The translations under genes were made by a program, and so were the position numbers. DNA of 64,000 bases from Comamonadaceae bacterium OS-1 (GTDB taxonomy: Bacteria; Pseudomonadota; Gammaproteobacteria; Burkholderiales; Burkholderiaceae_C). Shown here piece by piece: positions 1-9,687 of the stretch. The notes below the pieces were generated by a model. The model was not told the DNA's origin. It saw only the letters and a list, made by a program, of their open reading frames with translations, and searched no databases. Each line of letters opens with the position of its first letter. Position 1 is the stretch's first letter. Location of the stretch: NCBI GenBank assembly GCA_027923965.1, contig AP026969.1:3472001-3536000 (forward strand), given 5' to 3'.

Positions 1-1
1 A

Positions 2-3000
2 ATCCAGGCGAACCCCACAGGTGAGGGCACGGTCACCCAATTGCAGCCTAGCTTTGTAGGTCTGGCCGGTGGCGGCTTTGTCGCCCTGTGGACGGATTCC
101 AGCAAGGACGGCAACAGCTACGGGGTCTACGGCCAGCGTTTTGATGCCAGTGGCGCCAAGGTGGGCGCATCGTTCCTGGTCAACACCTACACCGATAACA
201 ACCAATCCGAGCCCTCTGTCGCGGCGCTCAACGACGGTGGCTTTGTAGTGGTGTGGACTTCTGTGAGCCAGGACGGCGGCAGCTACGGTGTGTACGGCCA
301 GCGCTACGGCAACACCGGTGCCGCTGTGGGAAGCGAATTCCGGGTGAACAACACCACCTCGGGCAACCAGTACCAGGCGAATGTGGCGTCCCTTTCCACC
401 GGTGGCTTTGTCGTCACCTGGAATTCCGACAGCCACACCATCGCCCAGCAGTTCGATGCCAACGGCGCGCGCCTGGACGGCGAGCTGCGGGTGGACACCA
501 TCGACAACAACGCCAATGCTGCCACACCCGTGGTCCTGGGTCTGGCCAATGGTGCGTTTGTGGTCAGCTGGCCCGATTACAACTACACCACCTCCAGCAC
601 CAACGTGTACCAGCAGGTCTACGGCAACCCAGCCCAGATCCTGCGCCAGGCCAATCCCGAGCTGGTGGATGTATCGACCAGCGTCACCTTTGCAGAAAAC
701 CTGGTCAATGCCGCCCCGCAGCTCATCGATGCCGGTGTGGGCCTGACGGATGTCGATTCAGCCAACTTTGCCGGTGGCATTCTGGAGGTCAACTACCTGA
801 CCGATTACGGCGCACAAGACCAGTTGGGCCTGCAAGGGCTGGACAACCAGGACCAGTTGGGCATCCGCAACCAGGGCAGCGCTGCGCACCAGGTGGGCGT
901 GGCGGGCAATGTGGTGAGCTATGGCGGCACGGCCATTGGCACCATCAGCAACAACGGGGCCAACGGCGGCAAGCTGACGGTGCAGTTCAACGCCAGCGCC
1001 ACAGCCGATGCGGTGGAGCACGTGATCGAGAACCTCACCTACGCCAACACCGTCTCCAACCCCATCGCCAGCCGCACCATCTCCATCCGCGTCACCGACG
1101 GCGACGGCGGTGCCAGCGCACCACGGAATGTGGAAATCATCGTCACCCCCGAAACCGACGGCGCGGTGCGCTTTGGCCTGGAAAAAGTGGTCAACACCAC
1201 GGTGGCAGGTCCGCAGGAAGAGCCATCCATCGCACACCTGAGCGACGGTGGCTACGTCGTGGTGTGGCAAGACGAAAACGGTGCCGACAGCAGCAGCTAC
1301 GGCGTTTACGGCCAGCGCTATGACGCAAACGACAACGCGGTAGGTGGCCAATTCCGTGCCAACACTTTCACCTCAGGCAACCAGTACGAGGCACAGGTCA
1401 CCGGCCTCAACGGTGGCGGCTTTGTGGTGGTGTGGCGGTCTGACAACCAGGATGGCAGCGGTGCCGGGGTGTACGGCCAGCGCTACAGCGCAGCAGGCGT
1501 GGCGCAGGGCGCAGAGTTCCGGGTCAACACCTCTACCGACCAGAGCCAGTACCAGCCCACCATCACCGCCACCACCGACGGCGGCTTTGTGGTGGGCTGG
1601 TATGACGACTACTACACCAACGCCACCAACACCGAGTATGCGGACGTATTCTTCCAACGCTTCAATGCCACCGGGGTGGCCCAGGGCGTGGAAACCCGTG
1701 CCAACCCCACCGGCGAAGGCACGGTCGGCCAATCCCAGCCCAGCATTACCGCTTTGGCCGGTGGCGGCTTTGTCACGCTGTGGACGGATGCCAGCAAGGA
1801 CGGCAGCGGCACCGGTGTTTACGGCCAGCGCTTCAGCGCCCTGGGCGTGGCCACGGGGGCCGTGGTGCAGATCAACTCCTACATCACCTCGACGCAAGAC
1901 TTGCCTTCTGTAGCGGGCCTGAAAGACGGTGGCTTTATTGCGGTGTGGGAATCGGAAGGCCAAGACCTGTCCACCACCGGTGTGTATGCCCAGCGCTTTG
2001 ATGCAGCGGGGGCCAAAGTGGGCGCTGAGTTCCGAGTCAACACCCACATTACCAACCAGCAGTACCAGCCCACCGTGACCGCGCTGGAAAACGGCGGCTG
2101 GGTCGTGAGCTGGACGGACTACGGTAACGACGCAGGCAGCGGCTACGATGTGTTTGTGCAGCAGTACAACGCTATAGGCCAGGCGGTAGACGGCGAAACC
2201 CGGGTCAACAGCTACGCCTACAGCACCCAGTTCCAACCCAGCATCACCAGCATGCCCGACGGCGGCTTTGTGGTGGCCTACACCAGTTACATCACGGCGG
2301 GCGACGGCAACGGCGACGGCGCGCCCGACGGCGGCAACGACACCTACGAGATCCGCACCCAGCGCTTCAGCAACACCGCGCCCAATGTGTCCAACGTCAG
2401 TGTCAACGGCCAGGAAGAAGCCGTGCTGGTGCTCAGCAACACCTTGTTTGAAGGCGGCTTTGTGGACCCCGATGGCCAATCGCTGCAGGCCATCAAGATC
2501 GTCAACCTGTCGGCCGAGGGCACGCTGCGGCTCAACGGCGTGGCCGTCACCACCAACCAGGAAATCAGCCTGGCCGACCTGCAGGCCGGGGCCCTGACCT
2601 ACCAGGGCCGGGCCGACTACTTCGGGGCCGACCAATTCCGCTGGACCGGCTCCGACGGCATCACCTTTGCCAGCACCCCGGTGTTCACCAACATCCTGCT
2701 GTCCAATGTGAACGACGGCCCGCGCCTGGGCACACTCACCAACGCCACCAGCAGCGAGGGCAGCTTCTTCAGCCGCACCCTGGCGATTGGCGACCCCGAC
2801 CCCGAAGGCCACCTCATCACCGTGAACTGGGGCGACGGCAGCGCCAACTCGGTGTTCAGCACCAGCTCTGCCGCGCCGCAGATCCAGCACGTCTATGCCG
2901 ACAACGGCAATTACACGGTGAACGTGACGGTGAACGACCAGCAAGGCCAGGCCAACAGCATCGAGAGCACCGGCTTCAGCGTGGCCGTGGCCAATGTAGC

Positions 3001-6000
3001 CCCCACCATCGCCACCAGCGGCAACACCACGGTGCAGCAAAACGTGGCCTACGCGCTGGACCTGGGCGGCATCAGCGACCCCGGCACGGACACCGTAGAC
3101 CAGTACACCATCAACTGGGGCGACGGCAGCGCCGCCGAGGTCTACACCCCCGCCACCCTGCCCGCCAATGGCATCCTGACCCACACCTACACCACCACCG
3201 GCGACAAGGCCATCACCGTGGGCCTGCGCGACGAAGACGGCACCTACGCCAATGCCGGAGGCCGCACCGTCACCGTCAGCGCCCCCGCCGAAGTCATTAC
3301 CGTCAACGCGGGCAGCGACATCACGGTCAATGAAGGCAGCACCTTCACCAAGACCATCAACTTCACCGACCCCACCGACCAGGGCCCCGCCGGGCGCACC
3401 TACACCGCCGTGTGGGGCGACGGGCAAACCAGTACCGGAGGCATTGCCGCCGGGGCCACCAGCGTCAACATCAGCCACGCCTACGCCGACAACAGCGGCC
3501 CCTACACGGTGGACGTGACGGTGCGCGACGACGACGGCGTGGTGCTGCAATCGGGCAGCGACAGCTTTGTGGTCAACGTCAACAACGTCGCCCCCACCGT
3601 GGGCCTGGGCGGCGCGGGCTCGGTCAATGAAGGCAGCGTCTACACCTTGACGCTCAACCCGTCCGACCCCGGCACCGACACCATTGCCCAGTACAACGTG
3701 CAGTGGGGCGACGGCCAGGACCAGATCGTGCTGGCCGCCAACCTGCCCGCCAACCGCCAGCTCACCCACACCTATGCCGATGGCAGCGTCAGCTACACCA
3801 TCAAGGTGGATGTGGTGGATGAAGACGGCGTGTTTGTGAACGTGGGCACCGGCGGCAGCCTCACCGTGTTCAACGTCGCCCCCACCGCCCCCGTCACCGG
3901 GGCTAGCACCGTGGCCGAGGGCAGCGTCTACACCCTGAACGTAGGCGCGGTCACCGACCCCGGCCAGGACACCCGAACCGGCTACAGCGTCAATTGGGGC
4001 GACGGCACGCCCACCGACAACTTCACCCCCGCCCAGTGGGCCGCCGTGCAGACCGCCGGGGGCAACCTCACCCATACCTTTGCCGATGGTGTCGGCGTAG
4101 GCACGCCGCGCACCGTGACCGTCAGCGCGTCGGACGAAGACGGCACCTTTGTGCTGGGCACCAAGCTGCTCAACGTGAGCAACGTAGACCCCAACCTCGT
4201 CCTGGGTGGCAATGCCGCTACCAACGAAGGGGCCAGCTACGCCCTGGCCATCACCGGCACCGATGCCGCCGGAGCCGCCGACCCGCTGAGCTACACCATC
4301 GACTGGAACGACGGCAGTGCCGTGCAAACCCTCACCGCCGCGCAGTTGCTGGCCTTGTCGGGTGTGGTGGCCCATACCTTCGCCGACGATGCCGACGGAG
4401 CCGTCAACAGCACCCCGCGCACCATCAGCGTGACGGCCAACGATGGCGACGGCGGCGTGACCACGCAGACCAAGGTGGTCAACGTGAACAACGTCGCCCC
4501 TGTGGCCGCCGTCAGCGGAGCCGCCACGGTGAATGAGGCTAGCCTCTACACCCTGAGCGTAGGCCCCGTGACCGAACCCGGTACGGACACCCGTACCGGC
4601 TACACCATTGCCTGGGGCGACGGCAACACCAGTAGCTTCACCCCTGCCCAGTGGGCCACCGCCGCGGGCAGCTTCACCCACACCTATGCCGACAACGCCG
4701 CTGCCACCATCACGGTGAGCGCTACCGACGAAGACGGCACCTTCGTGCTCGGCACCCAGACCGTTACTATCAATAACGTAGCACCTACTGCCCTACTGAC
4801 GGGTTCCGGCAGCACAAATGAAGGTGCAAACTACACGCTGAATATTGTGGGCAGCGACGTGGCCGGAGCGGCCGACCCGCTGAACTACAGCATCGACTGG
4901 GGCGATGGCAGCGCCTTGCAGACGCTCACGGCGGCCCAACTGACCGCCCTGTCTGGCAACGTGGCCCACACCTTCACCGACGATGCGGACGGCCCGGTCA
5001 ACAGCACGCCCCGCACCATCAGCGTCACCGCCAACGACGGCGACGGTGGCATCACCACCGCCACCCAGGTGGTCAACGTCAACAACGTCGCCCCCGTGGC
5101 CGCCGTCAGCGGTGCCGCCACGGTCGCCGAGGCCAGTGTCTACACCCTGAGCGTAGGTGCCATCACCGAACCCGGCACGGACACCCGCACCGGCTACACC
5201 ATCGCCTGGGGCGACGGCAACACCAGCAGCTTCACCCCCGCCCAGTGGACGGCAGCCGCAGGCAGCTTCACCCACACCTACGCCGACAACGCCGCCGCCA
5301 CCATCACGGTCAGCGCCACCGACGAGGATGGCACCTTCGTGCTCGGCACCCAGGCAGTTACTATCAATAACGTAGCACCCACTGCCCAATTGACAGGCGC
5401 AAGCAGCACCAATGAAGGTGCGATCTATAGCCTGAACATTGTCGGCAGCGACGTGGCCGGAGCGGCCGACCCGCTGAGCTACAGCGTCGACTGGAACGAC
5501 GGCAGCGCGGTACAGACGCTCACAGCAGCGCAATTGGCCGCTCTGTCTGGCAACGTCACCCACACCTTCGCTGACGATGCCGATGGCCCGGTGAATAGCA
5601 CACCCCGCACCATCAGCGTGACGGCCAACGATGGCGACGGTGGCATCACCACCGCCACCAAGGTGGTCAACGTCAACAACGTGGCCCCCACCCTGGCCGC
5701 CACGGGTGCGTCCACCATCGAAACCGGGCAGGTCTACACCCTGAACCTGGGGGCCGTCACCGACCCCGGCACCGACACGGTCAGCAGCTACAGCATTGAC
5801 TGGGGCGACGGCAGCGCCGCCCAGGTGGTGACCACCGGCGGCAACGTGACCCACACCTTTGCCACGGCAGGCGCGCGCACAATCGCGGTGTCCCTCACCG
5901 ACGAAGACGGCACCTACACCAACGTGGCCTCGGTCGCGGTGACCGTGGGCACGCCGCCCGCCACCGTCAGCATCGAAGCCGGTGCCGACACCACCGTGAA

Positions 6001-9000
6001 CGAGGGCAGCACCTTCACCCGCAGCATCAACTTTGCGGATGGCACCGACAACGGCGCGGCGGGCTGGAGCTATAGCATCGACTACGGCGACGGCAGCGCG
6101 GCTGTCACCGGCACCACCCTGGTCAAGAGCATAGATCTGAGCCACCTGTACCCCGACGGCAGCGCCGCCCGCACCGTCAGCGTCACGGTGACCGACATCA
6201 CCGGCGAAACCGCCACCGACAGCTTCCTGGTCAACGTGAACAACGTTGCCCCGGTGGCGGTGGTCAGTGGTGCCAGCACGGTCGCCGAGGCCAGCGTCTA
6301 CATGCTGAGCGTAGGCCCCGTGACCGAACCCGGCGCAGACACCCGTACCGGCTACACCATCGCCTGGGGCGACGGCAACACCAGCAGCTTCACCCCCGCC
6401 CAGTGGGCCACTGCCGCCGGTAGTTTCACCCATACCTACGCCGACAACGCCGCTGCCACCATCACGGTGAGTGCTACCGACGAAGACGGCACCTTTGTGC
6501 TTGGCACCCAGGCCGTTACTATCAATAACGTAGCTCCTACCGCCCTATTGACGGGTGCCGGCAGCACAAATGAAGGTGCAAGCTACACGCTCAACATCGT
6601 TGGCAGCGACGTGGCCGGAGCGGCCGACCCGCTGAGCTACAGCATCGACTGGGGCGACGGCAGCGCCGTGCAGGCGCTCACGGCAGCGCAACTGGCCGCC
6701 CTGTCCGGCAACGTGGTCCACACGTTTGCCGACGACGCCGATGGAGCCGTCAACAGCACCCCGCGCACCATCAGCGTGACGGCCAACGATGGCGACGGCG
6801 GCGTGACCACGCAGACCAAGGTGGTCAACGTGAACAACGTCGCCCCTGTGGCCGCCGTCAGCGGTGCCAGCACGGTGAACGAGGCCAGCGTCTACACCCT
6901 GACCGTAGGCCCGGTGACCGAACCCGGCACCGACACCCGTACCGGCTACACCATCGCCTGGGGCGACGGCAACACCAGTAGCTTCACCCCTGCCCAGTGG
7001 GCCACCGCCGCGGGCAGCTTCACCCACACCTATGCCGACAACGCCGCCGCCACCATCACGGTGAGCGCTACCGACGAAGATGGCACCTTCGTGCTCGGCA
7101 CCCAGACCGTTACTATTAATAACGTAGCACCTACTGCCCTACTGACGGGTGCCGGCAGCACAAATGAAGGTGCAAGCTACACGCTCAACATCGTTGGCAG
7201 CGACGTGGCCGGAGCGGCCGACCCGCTGAGCTACAGCATCGACTGGGGCGACGGTAGCGCTGTGCAGACGCTCACGGCGGCCCAACTGGCCGCTCTGTCT
7301 GGCAACGTCGCCCACACCTTCGCCGACGATGCCGATGGTCCGGTCAACAGCACCCCCCGCACCATCAGCGTCACGGCCAACGACGGCGATGGCGGCATCA
7401 CCACCGCCACCAAGGTGGTCAACGTGAACAACGTCGCCCCCACCCTGGCCGCCACGGGTGCGTCCACCGTCGAAACCGGGCAGGTCTACACACTGAACTT
7501 GGGCGCAGTGACCGACCCCGGCCAGGACACGGTCAGCAGCTACAGCATCGACTGGGGCGACGGCAGTGCGGCGCAAGTCGTCACCACCGGCGGCAACGTC
7601 ACCCACACCTTTGCCACGGCGGGCGCGCGCACCGTGCAGGTGTCCCTCACCGACGAAGACGGCACCTACGCCAACGTGGCCTCGGTCGCGGTGACGGTGG
7701 GCACACCACCGGCGACGGTCAGCGTGGAAGCCGGTGCGGATACGGCGCTCAATGAAGGCAGCACCTTCAGCCGCACCATCGCCTTCACCGACGGCACCGA
7801 CAACGGCGCGCCAGGCTGGAGCTACAGCATCAACTACGGCGACGGCAGCGCGGCTGTCACCGGCACCACCCTGGTCAAGAGCATAGACCTGAGCCACCTG
7901 TACGCCGACGGCAGCGCTACCCGCACGGCCACCGTCACGGTGACCGACATCACTGGCGAAAGTTCGACCGACAGCTTCCAGGTGCTGGTCAACAACGTGG
8001 CACCTACCGCCGCGGTCAGCGGGGCCAGCAGCGTCCTGGAGGCCAGTCTCTACACCCTGAGCGTAGGTGCCATCACCGACCCCGGCGCTGACACCCGCAC
8101 CGGCTACACCATCGCCTGGGGCGACGGCAACACCAGCAGCTTTACCCCCGCCCAGTGGGCCACCGCCGCGGGCAGCTTCACCCACACCTACGCCGACAAC
8201 GCCGCCGCCACCATCACGGTGAGCGCCACCGACGAAGACGGCACGTTTGTTCTCGGCACCCAGGCAGTTACTATCAATAACGTAGCTCCTACCGCCCTAT
8301 TGACGGGTGCTGGCAGCACAAATGAAGGTGCAAGCTACACGCTGAACATCGTCGGCAGCGACGTGGCTGGAGCGGCCGACCCACTGAGCTACAGCATCGA
8401 CTGGAACGACGGCAGCGCGGTACAAACGCTGACGGCAGCGCAGTTGCTGGCCTTGTCCGGCAATGTGGTCCATACCTTCGCCGACGACCAGGATGGCCCC
8501 ATCAACAGCACGCCGCACACCATCAGCGTCACCGCCAATGACGGCGACGGCGGCCTCACCACCGCCACCCAGGTGGTCAACGTCAACAACGTCGCCCCCG
8601 TAGCCGCGGTCAGCGGTGCCGCCACCGCCACCGCGGGCAGCGCCTACACGCTGAGCGTGGGCGCGGTGACCGACCCCGGCACCGATGTGCGCACCGGCTA
8701 CAGCATCGACTGGGGTGACGGCAGCAGCACCGCGCTCACGCCCACGCAGTGGGCCGCGGCCGCGGGCAGCTTCTCGCACACCTTTGGCAGCAGCGGCACC
8801 AACCCGACCATCGTGGTGCACGCCACCGACGAAGACGGCACGTTCACCCTGGGTAGCCAGCAGCTCACGGTGGGCAACCAGGCCACGGAAACCCTGCGCG
8901 TCGGCTTTGCCCCGGACCGGCAGGTCGGCGCGGGCGGCCAGTGGGCAGCGGCCTGGGGCAGTGCCGATGTGGACATCAGCCACAAGCTGGACTACACCAG

Positions 9001-9553
9001 CGCGCTGGAAGCCTGGTCGGCCGTGAAGTTCAACGCCGTGTCGCCCCAGCTCCTGGCGGGTGGCGACATCTACGCGGGCGACCTGGGGGTCAGCGGGCAG
9101 TCCATGGCCACCTCTACGGTGCGCCAGGAAATCGACGGCAAGGAAGGCCTGCGGTTTGCGCTGACCGACCCGCACGATGCCGCCACCGGCATGACGCTGT
9201 ACCTGTCGCGCCTGTTCGCGCAGGACGACGGCGGTGCCTTTGTGGAAAGTGGCCGGGTGCGCATGCTGGATGCTACGGGCACGGTGGTGGGCGAGTCGGT
9301 GTTCCATGCCAGCGATGCCACGGGGCAGCTGCAAGTCACCCTGTCGTCGGCCACGGCCTTCACCTCGATCGAGATCAGCTCGGGTGTCTACAACGGTACC
9401 AACTTCGTCTACGGCGGCTATGCCCATGCCGATGGCAGTTTTGGCTCCGGCGTAACCACCGATGGCACCGGCCTGCTGCACGGCAGTGACTTCATGGTGG
9501 ACGCGGTGGAATTCAAGCTACCGGTGCTGGGTGTGCCTCCGGTGACCGTCTAA
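2..9553 (+). CDS. Giant repeat protein, probable type I-secreted adhesin (5' partial)
   Basis: The frame is open from base 2, and the first residues match an internal repeat of the same protein, so the true start lies outside the window and the TTG at 41 is not a start. 3183 residues are visible. Residues 1 to about 790 are repeats of about 50 residues with GGFVVVW and GVYGQRF motifs, as seen in RTX-type surface proteins. About 795-910 is cadherin-like. About 913-2960 holds some 21 PKD-like modules, each with a WGDG/WNDG core and an NVAPT linker. The last 220 residues are non-repetitive and may carry the secretion signal. The PEP-CTERM and type I secretion genes follow on the same strand, so export as a cell-surface or biofilm adhesin is inferred. 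No signal peptide can be seen because the N-terminus is missing. Confidence 0.85.
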   Translation: MQANPTGEGTVTQLQPSFVGLAGGGFVALWTDSSKDGNSYGVYGQRFDASGAKVGASFLVNTYTDNNQSEPSVAALNDGGFVVVWTSVSQDGGSYGVYGQRYGNTGAAVGSEFRVNNTTSGNQYQANVASLSTGGFVVTWNSDSHTIAQQFDANGARLDGELRVDTIDNNANAATPVVLGLANGAFVVSWPDYNYTTSSTNVYQQVYGNPAQILRQANPELVDVSTSVTFAENLVNAAPQLIDAGVGLTDVDSANFAGGILEVNYLTDYGAQDQLGLQGLDNQDQLGIRNQGSAAHQVGVAGNVVSYGGTAIGTISNNGANGGKLTVQFNASATADAVEHVIENLTYANTVSNPIASRTISIRVTDGDGGASAPRNVEIIVTPETDGAVRFGLEKVVNTTVAGPQEEPSIAHLSDGGYVVVWQDENGADSSSYGVYGQRYDANDNAVGGQFRANTFTSGNQYEAQVTGLNGGGFVVVWRSDNQDGSGAGVYGQRYSAAGVAQGAEFRVNTSTDQSQYQPTITATTDGGFVVGWYDDYYTNATNTEYADVFFQRFNATGVAQGVETRANPTGEGTVGQSQPSITALAGGGFVTLWTDASKDGSGTGVYGQRFSALGVATGAVVQINSYITSTQDLPSVAGLKDGGFIAVWESEGQDLSTTGVYAQRFDAAGAKVGAEFRVNTHITNQQYQPTVTALENGGWVVSWTDYGNDAGSGYDVFVQQYNAIGQAVDGETRVNSYAYSTQFQPSITSMPDGGFVVAYTSYITAGDGNGDGAPDGGNDTYEIRTQRFSNTAPNVSNVSVNGQEEAVLVLSNTLFEGGFVDPDGQSLQAIKIVNLSAEGTLRLNGVAVTTNQEISLADLQAGALTYQGRADYFGADQFRWTGSDGITFASTPVFTNILLSNVNDGPRLGTLTNATSSEGSFFSRTLAIGDPDPEGHLITVNWGDGSANSVFSTSSAAPQIQHVYADNGNYTVNVTVNDQQGQANSIESTGFSVAVANVAPTIATSGNTTVQQNVAYALDLGGISDPGTDTVDQYTINWGDGSAAEVYTPATLPANGILTHTYTTTGDKAITVGLRDEDGTYANAGGRTVTVSAPAEVITVNAGSDITVNEGSTFTKTINFTDPTDQGPAGRTYTAVWGDGQTSTGGIAAGATSVNISHAYADNSGPYTVDVTVRDDDGVVLQSGSDSFVVNVNNVAPTVGLGGAGSVNEGSVYTLTLNPSDPGTDTIAQYNVQWGDGQDQIVLAANLPANRQLTHTYADGSVSYTIKVDVVDEDGVFVNVGTGGSLTVFNVAPTAPVTGASTVAEGSVYTLNVGAVTDPGQDTRTGYSVNWGDGTPTDNFTPAQWAAVQTAGGNLTHTFADGVGVGTPRTVTVSASDEDGTFVLGTKLLNVSNVDPNLVLGGNAATNEGASYALAITGTDAAGAADPLSYTIDWNDGSAVQTLTAAQLLALSGVVAHTFADDADGAVNSTPRTISVTANDGDGGVTTQTKVVNVNNVAPVAAVSGAATVNEASLYTLSVGPVTEPGTDTRTGYTIAWGDGNTSSFTPAQWATAAGSFTHTYADNAAATITVSATDEDGTFVLGTQTVTINNVAPTALLTGSGSTNEGANYTLNIVGSDVAGAADPLNYSIDWGDGSALQTLTAAQLTALSGNVAHTFTDDADGPVNSTPRTISVTANDGDGGITTATQVVNVNNVAPVAAVSGAATVAEASVYTLSVGAITEPGTDTRTGYTIAWGDGNTSSFTPAQWTAAAGSFTHTYADNAAATITVSATDEDGTFVLGTQAVTINNVAPTAQLTGASSTNEGAIYSLNIVGSDVAGAADPLSYSVDWNDGSAVQTLTAAQLAALSGNVTHTFADDADGPVNSTPRTISVTANDGDGGITTATKVVNVNNVAPTLAATGASTIETGQVYTLNLGAVTDPGTDTVSSYSIDWGDGSAAQVVTTGGNVTHTFATAGARTIAVSLTDEDGTYTNVASVAVTVGTPPATVSIEAGADTTVNEGSTFTRSINFADGTDNGAAGWSYSIDYGDGSAAVTGTTLVKSIDLSHLYPDGSAARTVSVTVTDITGETATDSFLVNVNNVAPVAVVSGASTVAEASVYMLSVGPVTEPGADTRTGYTIAWGDGNTSSFTPAQWATAAGSFTHTYADNAAATITVSATDEDGTFVLGTQAVTINNVAPTALLTGAGSTNEGASYTLNIVGSDVAGAADPLSYSIDWGDGSAVQALTAAQLAALSGNVVHTFADDADGAVNSTPRTISVTANDGDGGVTTQTKVVNVNNVAPVAAVSGASTVNEASVYTLTVGPVTEPGTDTRTGYTIAWGDGNTSSFTPAQWATAAGSFTHTYADNAAATITVSATDEDGTFVLGTQTVTINNVAPTALLTGAGSTNEGASYTLNIVGSDVAGAADPLSYSIDWGDGSAVQTLTAAQLAALSGNVAHTFADDADGPVNSTPRTISVTANDGDGGITTATKVVNVNNVAPTLAATGASTVETGQVYTLNLGAVTDPGQDTVSSYSIDWGDGSAAQVVTTGGNVTHTFATAGARTVQVSLTDEDGTYANVASVAVTVGTPPATVSVEAGADTALNEGSTFSRTIAFTDGTDNGAPGWSYSINYGDGSAAVTGTTLVKSIDLSHLYADGSATRTATVTVTDITGESSTDSFQVLVNNVAPTAAVSGASSVLEASLYTLSVGAITDPGADTRTGYTIAWGDGNTSSFTPAQWATAAGSFTHTYADNAAATITVSATDEDGTFVLGTQAVTINNVAPTALLTGAGSTNEGASYTLNIVGSDVAGAADPLSYSIDWNDGSAVQTLTAAQLLALSGNVVHTFADDQDGPINSTPHTISVTANDGDGGLTTATQVVNVNNVAPVAAVSGAATATAGSAYTLSVGAVTDPGTDVRTGYSIDWGDGSSTALTPTQWAAAAGSFSHTFGSSGTNPTIVVHATDEDGTFTLGSQQLTVGNQATETLRVGFAPDRQVGAGGQWAAAWGSADVDISHKLDYTSALEAWSAVKFNAVSPQLLAGGDIYAGDLGVSGQSMATSTVRQEIDGKEGLRFALTDPHDAATGMTLYLSRLFAQDDGGAFVESGRVRMLDATGTVVGESVFHASDATGQLQVTLSSATAFTSIEISSGVYNGTNFVYGGYAHADGSFGSGVTTDGTGLLHGSDFMVDAVEFKLPVLGVPPVTV
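4496..8880 (+). repeat. 1752-bp higher-order tandem repeat inside the adhesin gene
   Basis: Equivalent module starts (codon of the Ala in the NVAP linker) lie at 4496, 6248 and 8000, exactly 1752 bp (584 codons) apart. Each full unit has six PKD-like modules in the order A-B-A-B-C-D; the third unit is incomplete (A-B-A'). Within a unit the second A starts 594 bp after the first. An AT-richer 18-base junction marks each A-to-B boundary, at 4763, 5357, 6515, 7109 and 8267. Such units arise by segmental duplication and are prone to length change by recombination and to misassembly. Confidence 0.85.
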
Positions 9554-9560
9554 ACACTTG

Positions 9561-9587
9561 TTTACATTTTGTCGATATTTTTTACAT
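9561..9587 (+). promoter_or_regulatory. Tandem TTTACAT repeats, candidate activator site
   Basis: TTTACAT occurs at 9561-9567 and again at 9581-9587, exactly 20 bp apart (two helical turns), in the AT-rich gap after the adhesin gene. The pair ends about 50 bp upstream of a sigma-54-type -24/-12 element, a sensible place for an enhancer-binding protein. PEP-CTERM genes in beta-proteobacteria have been linked to RpoN and the PrsK/PrsR system; assigning this site to PrsR is inference. Confidence 0.4.
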
Positions 9588-9637
9588 AAAAACCGACCGA
9601 ATTTCACAAGTTGTTGATTTTTTTGATGATTTTTACC

Positions 9638-9654
9638 TGGCCTCAATCTTGCGC
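9638..9654 (+). promoter_or_regulatory. Sigma-54 (-24/-12) promoter of the PEP-CTERM gene
   Basis: The sequence TGGCCTCAATCTTGCGC fits the consensus TGGCACG-N4-TTGCW with the invariant GG and GC separated by exactly 10 bases. Transcription would start near 9663, about 25 bases before the ATG at 9688. The central ACG of the consensus is replaced by CTC, so strength is uncertain, but spacing and the conserved GG/GC are right. Confidence 0.6.
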
Positions 9655-9687
9655 ATAGGGCTGGAATTATCTTGATTGGAGAGCGGT

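Noticed and set aside
41..43. TTG at 41 as the start of the giant adhesin
   Set aside because: The frame is open to the window edge, and upstream codons match an internal repeat (QANPTGEGTVTQ), so this is mid-gene.
1373..4681. 1102-codon open frame antisense to the adhesin gene, with similar ones at 4793-6433, 7139-8185 and 8297-9481
   Set aside because: Low-complexity Gly/Ala/Val/His translations mirror the sense repeats; they are codon-bias shadows.
4496..8880. CRISPR-like array
   Set aside because: Periods of 594 and 1752 bp in an open coding frame are protein modules, not short repeats with spacers.
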